Positions 34,576-43,692 of a stretch of 64,000 nucleotides of DNA are shown here, piece by piece. The notes under the pieces are model-generated. The model saw only the letters and a program-made list of their open reading frames with translations, did no database searches and was not told where the DNA came from. The translations under genes were made by a program, and so were the position numbers. Source of the stretch: JAGLOK01 sp963675575 (GTDB lineage: Bacteria; Bacillota; Clostridia; Christensenellales; UMGS416); contig OY776378.1 of assembly GCA_963675575.1 (NCBI GenBank), positions 744,001 to 808,000 on the forward strand, in the 5' to 3' direction. Position 1 is the first letter of the stretch; every line of letters starts with the position of its first letter.

Positions 34576-36231
34576 ATGAAAATGAAAAAACTATTAGTAC
34601 TAGTCATCGCGATTGTTATGCTTGCTACTATTTTTGCTGGCTGCAAAAAAGATGCAACAGAAACAACAGATACAAGCGATACAACTGTGAAGACAGAAAC
34701 TAAAGACACTACTAAAGAAGAAACAAAGACTACTGAGGAAGCAGCACCTGACAGGAAAATCAAAGTCACTTATGCGCTAAACTCTTTCGAAACCTTAGAT
34801 CCGGTTCTCGCAACAGGAAATCCGATAATCACTATTGGATATTCACTCTTTGAACCACTATGGTCTGTAAACGAAGCTGGCGAGGAAGTCGGAGTTGTCG
34901 CTAAAGACTGGACAATAGAGGATACTGTTGTAAACGTAAATATCTATGATTATGTTTATGATTCAGCCGGAAACCACATCACAGCTGCAGACGTCGTTTT
35001 CGCCTATGACCAATGGAAAAACGTTGGTAATGCAAGAAACGGCAAATATTTTGAATCCGTTACAGCTACAGGCGACTATTCACTCGAAATAGTGATGACA
35101 ATTAAGCCTTATAAAACTCTTTTGAGCGGATCACGCGCATATGTAATGTCTGAAGCTGCTTATACAGCTGCAGATGCTGACTTTGTCAACAATCCTATTA
35201 CAACAGGTCACTACACTGTTAAAGAATTCGTATCAGGCAGCAGCGTTGTAATGACGAAGCGTGACAGCCACTGGCAATCCGATGTGGATGAGTCCTTGGT
35301 TCCTTATCTTTATAAAGCAAACGCTGACGAAGTTGAGATAGATGTAATCATGGAATCTCAACAAGTACAGACTGGCCTTGAAACAGGTGATATTCAAGCA
35401 GGTAGCATAAACGTAACTATTGCTAAAGACCTTGAAGAAAGCGGTAGAGCAAATGTTTCCAAAGTACCTGGTAACTACGCTCATACAATAATGTTCAACT
35501 GCTATGACGGTCCTTTCGTAGACAACCTGGCTCTTCGCCAAGCTGTTGCTTATGCAATCGATACAGCATCAATCGCTGATGCTGTTACTAAAGGCACAGG
35601 ACACATGAGCTATGCAATCGGAAACGAATTCCTTGATGGCTATCAAGAAAAATGGGAATCCGAAGATTACTACAACTATGACGTTGACAAAGCTAAAGAG
35701 CTTATGGCTGAAGCCGGATATCCGGATGGCGGCATCACACTCAGATGGCTTGGAAAAACTGATGAGTTCGTTACTTTGACAGCTCAGATCGTTCAAGCTA
35801 ACCTTGCTGACATTGGCATCACTGTTGAAATCCAATCTCTTGACAACACAAGCTACATGGCAAACCGTCCCGCAGGAAGCAAAGCATGGGACTTGGTGTG
35901 GGGTGACTCAGTGCCAAAGGGAAGCTTTGTTCTTTCAATGATGTCATATGTTGACGAAAAATATGATTATGATGGCACGGCGGGCAACATGGAAGGCTAT
36001 AGCGATCCAGCACTTCAAGATATGCTCATGAAAACCTTATACGACCAAACTCCAGAAAACATTGATGAATTCCATCAAGCAGTTAAGGAAGCATGTTTTG
36101 CATATGGTTCATATGTTGACTACAACTTCTACGGAGTTGATCCCAGAGTTACAATGGTCTATGCTAATGATGGAGAGCCTGCACCAAACGCTTTCATCTT
36201 CGCAGATGATTATGATGTATATGCTGATTAA
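34576..36231 (+). CDS. Dpp/Opp-type ABC substrate-binding lipoprotein
   Basis: A 551-aa extracellular solute-binding protein of family 5. Lipoprotein signal peptide with lipobox IFAGC (Cys23), then a Thr/Glu/Lys-rich flexible linker (~25-60) and the binding core (KVTYALNSFETLDPVLATG, GHYTVKEF, AGYPDGGITLRWLG typical of DppA/OppA). It delivers peptides, oligosaccharides or similar compounds to the permeases encoded downstream. AAGGAGA lies ~12 nt before the ATG, a long spacing; the ATG at 34582 is an alternative. A stable hairpin follows before the permease gene, so its mRNA may be kept at a higher level. Confidence 0.93.
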   Translation: MKMKKLLVLVIAIVMLATIFAGCKKDATETTDTSDTTVKTETKDTTKEETKTTEEAAPDRKIKVTYALNSFETLDPVLATGNPIITIGYSLFEPLWSVNEAGEEVGVVAKDWTIEDTVVNVNIYDYVYDSAGNHITAADVVFAYDQWKNVGNARNGKYFESVTATGDYSLEIVMTIKPYKTLLSGSRAYVMSEAAYTAADADFVNNPITTGHYTVKEFVSGSSVVMTKRDSHWQSDVDESLVPYLYKANADEVEIDVIMESQQVQTGLETGDIQAGSINVTIAKDLEESGRANVSKVPGNYAHTIMFNCYDGPFVDNLALRQAVAYAIDTASIADAVTKGTGHMSYAIGNEFLDGYQEKWESEDYYNYDVDKAKELMAEAGYPDGGITLRWLGKTDEFVTLTAQIVQANLADIGITVEIQSLDNTSYMANRPAGSKAWDLVWGDSVPKGSFVLSMMSYVDEKYDYDGTAGNMEGYSDPALQDMLMKTLYDQTPENIDEFHQAVKEACFAYGSYVDYNFYGVDPRVTMVYANDGEPAPNAFIFADDYDVYAD

Positions 36232-36284
36232 TTAGAAAGTTAATTGACATTGATCTAACTATTTATTAGTTGACTTTAATTAGA

Positions 36285-36324
36285 GCGGCGTTCCAGAGAC
36301 CATTTCTGGTCGACGAAACGCCGC
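36285..36324 (+). promoter_or_regulatory. Stable hairpin between binding-protein and permease genes
   Basis: GCGGCGTT (36285-36292) pairs with AACGCCGC (36317-36324), and CCAGA (36293-36297) with TCTGG (36305-36309). There is no T-tract after it, so it looks like an mRNA-stabilising or attenuating hairpin inside the operon rather than a full terminator. Confidence 0.65.
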
Positions 36325-36354
36325 CTAATTTATATGTTTGGAGGTAAAAAAGAA

Positions 36355-37326
36355 GTGAGAAAATATATCCTTAGAAGACTGCTTCTTATGGTCCCGGTTG
36401 TATTGGGAGTTATAATTTTAGTTTTCTCAATTATGTATATTGTACCGGGCGATCCTGCTGTCGCCATGCTGGGATCAGAAGCAACACCTGCCGAGTTAAC
36501 GGCACTGAGAGAAACCCTGCATTTAAATGATCCTTATATTCTGCGTTTAGGCCGATATATGTACCAGATATTTGTAAAGGGTGACTTTGGCTCTTCATAT
36601 ATATCAGGAGTGCCAATTTTAACAGAGCTTGCACAACGTGCTCCCCGAACTTTGATATTAGATATTTCCGCAATTTTGATTTCTTTGGTTTTCGGCGTTC
36701 CACTAGGGGTATTCGCCGCCACCCATCAAAATAAAAAAGGCGATTTTATCACAATGGGTGTTACTATGTTGGGCATTTCGATTCCAAGCTTTTGGTTGGC
36801 GCTTATGATGGTTTTGCTTTTTTCAAACTATCTTGGTTGGTTGCCTCCATATGGACTGGGAGGCATTCAATACTGGATTTTGCCAATTCTATCAAGCTCC
36901 GTATTTGGTGTAGCTATGCAGGCGCGTCAGGCGCGTTCAAGCATGCTGGAGGTTCTAAATTCGGATTACATCGTTATGGCTCGCTCCAAAGGACTGCCTG
37001 AACAAAAAGTAATTTATAAGCACGCACTTCCCAATGCGCTTATCCCTGTAATTACTGTTGCCGGCACAAGCTTTGGTGTTTTGCTTGGCGGTGGATTGCT
37101 GACAGAGACGATTTTCTCTATACCAGGAGTTGGTTATTACATGGTTAAGGCTGTCAACAGCCGCGATTATCCTGCGGTTCAGGGCAGCATTCTGTTGCTT
37201 TCTGTAGCTTTTTCACTTGTAATATTGCTTACAGACTTGGCTTATGCAGCGGTTGACCCTAGAATCAAGTCTCAGTTTGCTTCAAGAAAGAAGAAGAAAT
37301 CAAAGGAGGTAACTGAAAATGTCTAA
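36355..37326 (+). CDS. ABC peptide/oligosaccharide permease (DppB-like)
   Basis: A 323-aa membrane component with six helices. The N-terminal RKYILRRLLLMVPVVLGV and the coupling-loop region (YIVMARSKGLPEQKVIYKHALPN) are typical of DppB/OppB. It pairs with the DppC-like protein to form the channel. The GTG at 36355 is chosen as start since GGAGGT lies 10 nt upstream; an in-frame ATG at 36334 has the SD inside the coding region. The stop overlaps the next gene by 8 bp. Confidence 0.92.
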   Translation: MRKYILRRLLLMVPVVLGVIILVFSIMYIVPGDPAVAMLGSEATPAELTALRETLHLNDPYILRLGRYMYQIFVKGDFGSSYISGVPILTELAQRAPRTLILDISAILISLVFGVPLGVFAATHQNKKGDFITMGVTMLGISIPSFWLALMMVLLFSNYLGWLPPYGLGGIQYWILPILSSSVFGVAMQARQARSSMLEVLNSDYIVMARSKGLPEQKVIYKHALPNALIPVITVAGTSFGVLLGGGLLTETIFSIPGVGYYMVKAVNSRDYPAVQGSILLLSVAFSLVILLTDLAYAAVDPRIKSQFASRKKKKSKEVTENV

Positions 37327-38215
37327 TGTTGCAAGTACACCTGTTGAAATGACTGATATAGAAAGACCAAAGCGCCATAGTAATATTGTTAATGTGTTAA
37401 TTCGCTTGTCTGAGAATCCAATGGCAATACTTGGCCTCATAATATTAATAATTATGATATTAGTGGCAATTTTCGCGCCTTATCTTTCACCTTATAAATT
37501 TGACAAAATAAACATCTCTGAATCCTTTCTGAAACCTAGTTTGGCTCATCCAGCCGGCACGGATCAGTTGGGTCGTGATACCCTCGCTCGCTTAATGTAC
37601 GGAGCAAGATATTCACTCCAGATTGGTATTTGGGCCACTCTTTTGGGCACAATAGCAGGAGTTTTTCTGGGAGCCCTTGCGGGTTTCTTCGGCAAAGCTG
37701 TTGATGAAATTGTCATGCGTGGCTGTGATATACTCCAGTCTATGCCTGGGATGATATTAAACGTTGCAATAGCCAGTGCGTTAGGGCCTGGATTTACAAA
37801 CTGTATAATTGCGTTGAGTGTTGGTATTGTTCCACGTGCAGCAAGGCTGATACGCGCATCAATTCTAAGTATACGTGAGATGGAATATATTCAGGCAGCG
37901 ACCATTACAAACTGCTCAACCACAAAGACAATAGTGAAGCATCTAATACCAAATGCGCTCTCATCATCTATCATCCAGGCATCCATGAGCATTGGCGGAG
38001 CCATCAGAGCTGCCGCAGGTCTTGCTTATCTAGGCCTAGGTGTTCAGGCACCCACACCTGAGTGGGGTGCAATGCTTTCTGAGGGAAGAGCCTACATCCG
38101 CTCCTATCCTTTCATGTGTATTTTTCCTGGTGTGTTAATCGTTATCACGGTTTTGTCTCTGAACTTATTGGGAGACGGACTCAGGGATGCGCTAGATCCG
38201 AAACTGAAGAAATAG
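37319..38215 (+). CDS. ABC peptide/oligosaccharide permease (DppC-like)
   Basis: A 298-aa membrane component. The N-terminus is cytosolic, followed by the first helix (GLIILIIMILVAIFAPYLSPY), the extracytoplasmic HPAGTDQLGRDTLARLMYGAR motif region of the DppC/OppC family and a coupling helix near REMEYIQAATITNCS. It overlaps dppB-like by 8 bp and is followed by the ATPase gene after 12 bp, so the five genes form one operon. Confidence 0.92.
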   Translation: MSNVASTPVEMTDIERPKRHSNIVNVLIRLSENPMAILGLIILIIMILVAIFAPYLSPYKFDKINISESFLKPSLAHPAGTDQLGRDTLARLMYGARYSLQIGIWATLLGTIAGVFLGALAGFFGKAVDEIVMRGCDILQSMPGMILNVAIASALGPGFTNCIIALSVGIVPRAARLIRASILSIREMEYIQAATITNCSTTKTIVKHLIPNALSSSIIQASMSIGGAIRAAAGLAYLGLGVQAPTPEWGAMLSEGRAYIRSYPFMCIFPGVLIVITVLSLNLLGDGLRDALDPKLKK

Positions 38216-38227
38216 GAGGATGAAAAT

Positions 38228-39208
38228 ATGAAAGAAGCAAAAAAGCTGTTGTCTGTTGAAAATCTTTCGATTGTATATGAAAACAGCGATGGCACTGTAT
38301 ATGCCGTAAATGATGTTTCATTTGAACTGAACGAGGGTGAAACTCTTGGTTTGGTTGGTGAAACTGGCGCGGGAAAAACCACTATCGCAAAAGCGATATT
38401 GCAAATAATGAACCCCATAACATCAAAAATTGTGAATGGTACTATTATGTACCACGATAAAAACTTGCTGGAATTTAAAGCAAAAGATATGATGAAAGTA
38501 CGCGGTGATGAAATCACAATGATTTTCCAAGATCCAATGACCGCATTGAATCCAGTTATGTTCGTTGGCGAACAGATTGCTGAAGTTGTAGAATTGCACA
38601 ACGGCAACAAGAAAGCAGATGCAAAGAGAAGAGCCATTGAAATGTTGGAAACGGTTGGTATCCCCGCAGAGCGATACAATGAGTATCCACATCAATTCTC
38701 AGGTGGAATGAAGCAGCGTGTTGTTATCGCTATTGCTTTGGCCTGTAGTCCTGAGCTACTATTGGCGGATGAGCCTACAACTGCTTTGGATGTTACAATT
38801 CAAGCTCAGGTTCTGGATATGATGAGGGATTTGATAAAGAAACAAAGTACTTCTATGATTCTTATCACCCATGACTTAGGCGTTGTAGCGGGAACTTGTG
38901 ACAAGGTTGCCATTGTATACGCAGGAAACATTGTGGAGATAGGTACCAAAGAAGATATTTTCATTCACCCATCCCACCCTTATACTATAGGTCTGTTTGG
39001 CGCGATTCCTTCACTGACGGGTGATGAAGAAGAATTAAAACCCATCAAAGGCATGCCCGCAGATCCCACAAATCTTCCTCCTGGCTGTACATTTTGGCCT
39101 CGTTGCCCGTATGCAATCGAGGAGTGTAAGCAGGGCGAAATTCCCATGCGTGAAATTTCACCTGGGCACATGTGCAAATGCATCGTCAATATTAAGGAAG
39201 GGGTGTAA
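38228..39208 (+). CDS. ABC ATPase (DppD/OppD-like)
   Basis: A 326-aa nucleotide-binding subunit. Walker A GETGAGKTT (~37-45), signature FSGGMKQRV, Walker B LLLADEPTTALD, switch His in ITHDLGVV. The C-terminal oligopeptide-transporter region with four Cys (GCTFWPRCPYAIEEC) probably binds an Fe-S cluster, as in related importers. It works as a heterodimer with the next gene product. AGGAGGATGAAAAT lies before the ATG. Confidence 0.93.
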   Translation: MKEAKKLLSVENLSIVYENSDGTVYAVNDVSFELNEGETLGLVGETGAGKTTIAKAILQIMNPITSKIVNGTIMYHDKNLLEFKAKDMMKVRGDEITMIFQDPMTALNPVMFVGEQIAEVVELHNGNKKADAKRRAIEMLETVGIPAERYNEYPHQFSGGMKQRVVIAIALACSPELLLADEPTTALDVTIQAQVLDMMRDLIKKQSTSMILITHDLGVVAGTCDKVAIVYAGNIVEIGTKEDIFIHPSHPYTIGLFGAIPSLTGDEEELKPIKGMPADPTNLPPGCTFWPRCPYAIEECKQGEIPMREISPGHMCKCIVNIKEGV

Positions 39209-39210
39209 AA

Positions 39211-40191
39211 ATGGCTACTTTAGTTGAAGCAAAACATCTTAAAAAATTCTTCAAGTCTCCCAGAGGCACCGTTCATGCGGTAGATGACGTAAACATGAAA
39301 ATTGAAGAAGGAACAACCATGGGCGTAGTTGGCGAGTCCGGCTGCGGAAAGACCACCTTAGGACGCTGCCTGGCACACATGCCGGACTCTGTAGTTACCG
39401 ACGGTCAGGTTTTTTATGAAGACAAAGATGTAACCAATATTAAAGGGAGAGAACTCCGCGAATATCATTCAAAAGCGCAGTATATTTTCCAGGATCCTTA
39501 TTCATCATTGGATCCGAGGCAAACTATACGTGATACTATTCTTGAACCTCTTATAAACACTGGAATATATAAAGGCAGAAAGAACAAAGCAGAGTTGGCT
39601 GCAAAGGCCAAGGAGCTGATGGGTTTAGTAGGTATTGACGAACGTTTAGCTATGTCATATCCTCATGAACTCGATGGAGGCCGCCGCCAACGCGTGGTTG
39701 TCGCAAGGGCTCTTGCATTGGATCCTAAGTTTATCGTATGTGATGAACCGGTATCCGCGCTGGACGTGTCTATTCAGGCACAAGTGCTTAATCTCCTTCG
39801 TGATTTGCAGAAAAAGAAAAAACTTACCTACATGTTCATTACCCATGATATGTCGGTAGTGCGACACATTTCGGATAACATCTCCGTTATGTATTTAGGC
39901 CAATTGGTAGAAACCAGCCCTTCAAAAGAGCTGTTTAAGAAAAACTACCACCCATACACGAAGGCATTGCTTTCAGCTATTCCTACAACTGATATCTATG
40001 CTAAACAACAAATCATTCCCATGGAGGGAGAGATTACTTCACCCATAGATCCGGAACCTGGCTGCCGTTTTGCTGCTCGATGCCCATATGCTATCGAAAA
40101 GTGTCAAGAGCCCCAGGGTTTGGAGGAAGTATCAATAAATCATTTTGTGGCTTGCTGCAGAGTACGTGAACTGAATCCTGAGCTAGCTTAG
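39211..40191 (+). CDS. ABC ATPase (DppF/OppF-like)
   Basis: A 326-aa nucleotide-binding subunit. Walker A GESGCGKTT (~37-45), Walker B FIVCDEPVSALD, switch His in ITHDMSVV, C-terminal Cys motif GCRFAARCPYAIEKC. The signature helix reads ELDGGRRQRV in place of LSGGQRQRV, a variant in an otherwise intact ATPase. It starts 2 bp after the DppD-like stop. A strong terminator follows directly. Confidence 0.93.
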   Translation: MATLVEAKHLKKFFKSPRGTVHAVDDVNMKIEEGTTMGVVGESGCGKTTLGRCLAHMPDSVVTDGQVFYEDKDVTNIKGRELREYHSKAQYIFQDPYSSLDPRQTIRDTILEPLINTGIYKGRKNKAELAAKAKELMGLVGIDERLAMSYPHELDGGRRQRVVVARALALDPKFIVCDEPVSALDVSIQAQVLNLLRDLQKKKKLTYMFITHDMSVVRHISDNISVMYLGQLVETSPSKELFKKNYHPYTKALLSAIPTTDIYAKQQIIPMEGEITSPIDPEPGCRFAARCPYAIEKCQEPQGLEEVSINHFVACCRVRELNPELA

Positions 40192-40199
40192 CTTACATG

Positions 40200-40249
40200 C
40201 GTTGATATGAGAGGCAGAAAACTGTCTCTCATGTCAACGTGTTTTTTTT
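40200..40249 (+). terminator. Strong terminator of the ABC importer operon
   Basis: The arms 40200-40217 and 40222-40239 form an 18-bp stem (core ATGAGAG/CTCTCAT, with G-U pairs) around an AAAA loop, followed by GTG and eight T. It ends 28 bp before the next start, so the MBL gene has little room for its own promoter. Confidence 0.9.
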
Positions 40250-40277
40250 AATATTTATAATGAAAAGAGGTATTTTA

Positions 40278-41219
40278 ATGCTTACAAAATTATTCCCTAT
40301 GGTACAGTTTAAGAAGGACACATGGGAGATAGACGAATTTGATTGTACCAGCATTTTCCTTTTGATTGGTACCGAAAAGGCCATGCTCATTGATTTGGGA
40401 ATGGGAATCGGCGACCTTCGCGGCGCAATTGAAATGATTACAGATCTGCCGCTAATAGTAGTGGTTTCCCATGGACATGTGGACCACACAGCACAGGCAA
40501 GGCAGTTTGAAGAAATTTGGATTAATCCTAAGGATAAAGATAAACCTATGCCGCAGTCCTACGCTCGCCGCAGGTATGACACGGAAAAAATTGCGCAAAG
40601 AAATAAGGGCAACATGGGAGCTCCTTACAACATGTTTAAGCTCTACGGCTTCGATATTGAAGAGGATTTGCATGATCCAGGCCCAGAAGAGAAGATGCCA
40701 ATCATTCATGATTTAGAAGATGGAATGCAGTTTGATCTTGGTGGCGGACGTATCGTCACAGCATACGATTGTCCCGGTCATTCTGAAGGTGAAATGGTAT
40801 TTTTGGATGAAATGACAGGTACATTAATTGCAGGAGATGCAATTAACTACAGCCTGGGCATGGGTACAGTTCCTGTGGAGACGACTCTCAGATATCTCAA
40901 GAGAATAGAAGCCATGAGTGACAAGTATGACGGCATTTGGAATGGTCACCACGATTTCCGCGCTCTCGGGGCTCCTGTGGATGACGATTGCTTGCCAACC
41001 ATAATTTCTATTTGCGAAGATATTATGAAGGGCAACTTCAGCCCCTGCCAGGTTCCTAGCTTTTGGGGAGAGGATATGCCCCTTAGCAAGAATGCAAAGC
41101 CAAAACCAGCACCGGCAATGGTAGATGGAGTTCCCACACCACCAAGAAATCGTGTTATGGTGCGTAAAGGACGCAACTTTTTGAGATTTGATCCGGATAA
41201 GATATTCGAAGATAAATAA
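40278..41219 (+). CDS. MBL-fold hydrolase with complete zinc motif (HGHVDH)
   Basis: A 313-aa metallo-beta-lactamase-fold hydrolase, close paralogue of the gene at 31365. The full H65-G-H-V-D69-H70 is present, with His in CPGHS, Asp in AGDAIN and His in NGHHD, so a two-zinc hydrolytic site is expected. The Pro-rich C-terminal extension ends GRNFLRFDPDKIFEDK. The ribosome site and first codons are nearly identical at DNA level to the other copy, indicating gene duplication. The ATG at 40278 is chosen because AGAGG lies 8 nt upstream and the longer frame runs through the terminator. It probably depends on readthrough from the ABC operon. Substrate unknown. Confidence 0.9.
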   Translation: MLTKLFPMVQFKKDTWEIDEFDCTSIFLLIGTEKAMLIDLGMGIGDLRGAIEMITDLPLIVVVSHGHVDHTAQARQFEEIWINPKDKDKPMPQSYARRRYDTEKIAQRNKGNMGAPYNMFKLYGFDIEEDLHDPGPEEKMPIIHDLEDGMQFDLGGGRIVTAYDCPGHSEGEMVFLDEMTGTLIAGDAINYSLGMGTVPVETTLRYLKRIEAMSDKYDGIWNGHHDFRALGAPVDDDCLPTIISICEDIMKGNFSPCQVPSFWGEDMPLSKNAKPKPAPAMVDGVPTPPRNRVMVRKGRNFLRFDPDKIFEDK

Positions 41220-41235
41220 TTATAAAGAGCAGTAG

Positions 41236-41281
41236 CCGTCGTCTGTGTTTTTAATGTTTTAAACAGAGCTGGCGGTTTTTT
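41236..41281 (+). terminator. Terminator after the second MBL copy
   Basis: CCGTC (41236-41240) plus TCTGT (41242-41246) pair with ACAGA (41263-41267) and GGCGG (41271-41275), with small bulges, followed by TTTTTT. Confidence 0.65.
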
Positions 41282-41442
41282 GCTATTGAGCAGTGAGTTT
41301 ATTATTAAAAAGAAAAACTTTGCCCATAATGAAATCTCTCTTGGCTCTAATGGAAAATATGGACTTACTTCTCAGCTCTTTTAAAATATGATATGATGAT
41401 AAAAATAACACAATCAACAGCGAAAGGTCTAAAAGTGCAATA

Positions 41443-42111
41443 ATGTCGGATAAACCCAGATTACACAACCAAAAAATTGATCCATTGGATCCACATTTTG
41501 ATAAGCCAAGAAAAAGTAAGCGTTACAGCAGGATGTATGAGGACTGGGAGTTTTATCGGGTTGCCAGTTCCGAAGCCAGAAAAGGATATAAGACGGTCGG
41601 CGTTTACAAAGGTGTGTATTACAAAGTCGATCAGGATAAAAGCACAAAAATTAGACACCGCATCGCATTCAGTGCTGGCTTGCTTTTGATTATGTTTTTA
41701 TTTATCTGCTGTTGCCTGCTGCCTTACAGTTATAACACAATCTGGTATGTAGGAATTGCTGAATTTTTAACCTTTGTTTCTCTGGTTTATGTAGTAGTTA
41801 CTATGCTTATTTACCTAACTGCTGAAGAAAATATGACGGTATATACATATAGAATTACTTCACTCAATCTTATAAATGTATGCACTGCAGCGGCCATACT
41901 GCTGGGGGTTTGTACGCTTACTACAGTTTTGAGCTTTTTAATAGCCTCCCAGGATAACACGTTGTTTGATTATGTTGGGGCGCTTGGATTTGCAGCTTGC
42001 TCGGTGGGAATGTTTTTCCTTCAAAAGACGGAAAAAGCATTGCCGTACAAAAAGTGGCTAAGCAAGGATACTTTCGAAAAGAATGTGGAAAAGTTGGGAA
42101 TTCAAAAATAA
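41443..42111 (+). CDS. Four-helix membrane protein of unknown function
   Basis: A 222-aa protein I do not recognise. The N-terminal ~80 residues are hydrophilic and aromatic/charged (Tyr/Lys/Arg-rich, with DWEFYRVASSEARKGYKTVG). Four hydrophobic segments follow (~86-106, 108-130, 143-165, 172-192), then a charged tail. There is a cluster of three Cys in the first helix (ICCCLLPYS). The start lacks a strong ribosome site (AAAGG is ~18 nt upstream). Monocistronic between two regulators' territories. Confidence 0.7.
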   Translation: MSDKPRLHNQKIDPLDPHFDKPRKSKRYSRMYEDWEFYRVASSEARKGYKTVGVYKGVYYKVDQDKSTKIRHRIAFSAGLLLIMFLFICCCLLPYSYNTIWYVGIAEFLTFVSLVYVVVTMLIYLTAEENMTVYTYRITSLNLINVCTAAAILLGVCTLTTVLSFLIASQDNTLFDYVGALGFAACSVGMFFLQKTEKALPYKKWLSKDTFEKNVEKLGIQK

Positions 42112-42312
42112 AAACAACTGTACAGCTTCATTAAATGGAATATATATAAAAGAGCAAGCGATTGTTATTTTGTTTCCTATAGTTCTGTTACTGACAATAA
42201 TTTCAGTTAATTGTTATAAAATAGAACATAGTTTGAAATCCATTGAAGCTAAATAGTATGTTTGTTAAAATCATTAAATATATTATTTGAAAATATTTGG
42301 GTGCTTACGCAT

Positions 42313-43557
42313 ATGGCTGAAACAACAAATTCGATTTTAAAACCCGCATCAGTTCGGCATAATAACTATCGCTCCGTGTTTCTTACCATAAAGGAACTGG
42401 AATCTTGTTCGGTTTCACACATTACACAACGTTTAGATTTAAGTAAGACCGCAATCTCCAAAACGATAAATATATTGGCAAACTTGGGATATATACTCTC
42501 AACCGGAAAGGGAAGCTCATCAGGGGCAGGGGGCAAGCGTCCGGAACTTTATTCAGTTTCGCCAAACTATAAGTACACTTGTTGCATTTCGTTTTATAAT
42601 GAAAATACAATAGTGGAAATTCGTAACTTTATCGGAGCGCAGGCCTATCACAAGACTTTTGATTCTCCCGAGAGTTGCACAACGTTGGAGAACTTTGTCG
42701 AGTTTTGCTATATGAAAATCATTGAAACATTCAATTGCTGCGGCATTACTTCCGATAAACTATGCGGCGTAATAATAATATCAGATCAGGACAAATTTAC
42801 TGAGGATAAAGGTATCTTGCAGATTCTGTGTTCGTTGGAGACAGGCGAAGACCGAATTAAATCTCAGCTTTCAAAGGCCTTGGGAACAAAGGTGGCGATA
42901 AGCATAGAAAACTCAAAAGATATGCGCGGATACGCAGAGCTTCGTTTCGACAAGTGCCGTAAGAATAAAACAGTGGTAATAATTTCGGTTTTGATACAAA
43001 GCATAACAGGTTGTGTAATATGTGATGGTATGGTTTTAAATGGAGCGAATGGTCTTTTAGGGTCAGTTGCTCATATTACGACCGACTACAGCATGAGCAA
43101 AGTCTGCAGCTGCGGAAGGCGGGGGTGTTTTGCTTCGGTTTGTCTTCAGGGACCTATTTTGGAAGAGATAAAATCGGAAATCGAGAACGGAGCTGAGACT
43201 TCTTTGACACTTTTGCGTCAGAGTAAGTCTATCAAGATGTCAGATATAATCGACGCAAGTATCGCAGGGGATAAGTTGGCTGTAAGGCATATGGATTTTG
43301 TTTTAGAAAATTACGTTCGACTTTTTCAAACCATACAGCTTACGCTTAATCCAGACGAGGTAATTTTGCAGATAGGACCATATTCCCGCGGACTTCACTA
43401 CAAAGAACTTAACCAGCGTTTTGAGGCTTTGAAATTGCCCGAATCGGACAAGCCGCTTAAAATATCTACAAGCGAAATAGACCCAATGGAAGCAGCTTTC
43501 ATTGGCGCTGCGGACTATTGTATTGATACCTATCTGAGCCAGCCACATAGTTTTTAA
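42313..43557 (+). CDS. ROK-family transcriptional repressor
   Basis: A ~414-aa regulator of the NagC/XylR (ROK) type. The N-terminal winged helix (~20-75) includes VSHITQRLDLSKTAISKTINIL. The ROK domain has the GANGLLGSVAHI segment and zinc motif CSCGRRGC, both normal for ROK proteins, but the kinase active-site acid of GE-x-GH is replaced by Ser (GSVAH), fitting a sugar-sensing repressor without kinase activity. The start is ambiguous: ATG 42313, GTG 42301 and TTG 42262 share a frame and none has a strong ribosome site. It sits in the middle of the catabolic region and probably responds to a sugar released by it. Confidence 0.87.
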   Translation: MAETTNSILKPASVRHNNYRSVFLTIKELESCSVSHITQRLDLSKTAISKTINILANLGYILSTGKGSSSGAGGKRPELYSVSPNYKYTCCISFYNENTIVEIRNFIGAQAYHKTFDSPESCTTLENFVEFCYMKIIETFNCCGITSDKLCGVIIISDQDKFTEDKGILQILCSLETGEDRIKSQLSKALGTKVAISIENSKDMRGYAELRFDKCRKNKTVVIISVLIQSITGCVICDGMVLNGANGLLGSVAHITTDYSMSKVCSCGRRGCFASVCLQGPILEEIKSEIENGAETSLTLLRQSKSIKMSDIIDASIAGDKLAVRHMDFVLENYVRLFQTIQLTLNPDEVILQIGPYSRGLHYKELNQRFEALKLPESDKPLKISTSEIDPMEAAFIGAADYCIDTYLSQPHSF

Positions 43558-43692
43558 AAAAAGAACGGTCATTTGAATTTTAAAGTGAGAATAATTTGTT
43601 ATTATAAACCGAGTCAAGTTAATTTTATATAAAAAATACAGAAACTATTACGACAAGAACGCGAGCCTTAAGGCTTTGCAAAAGGAGCATTT

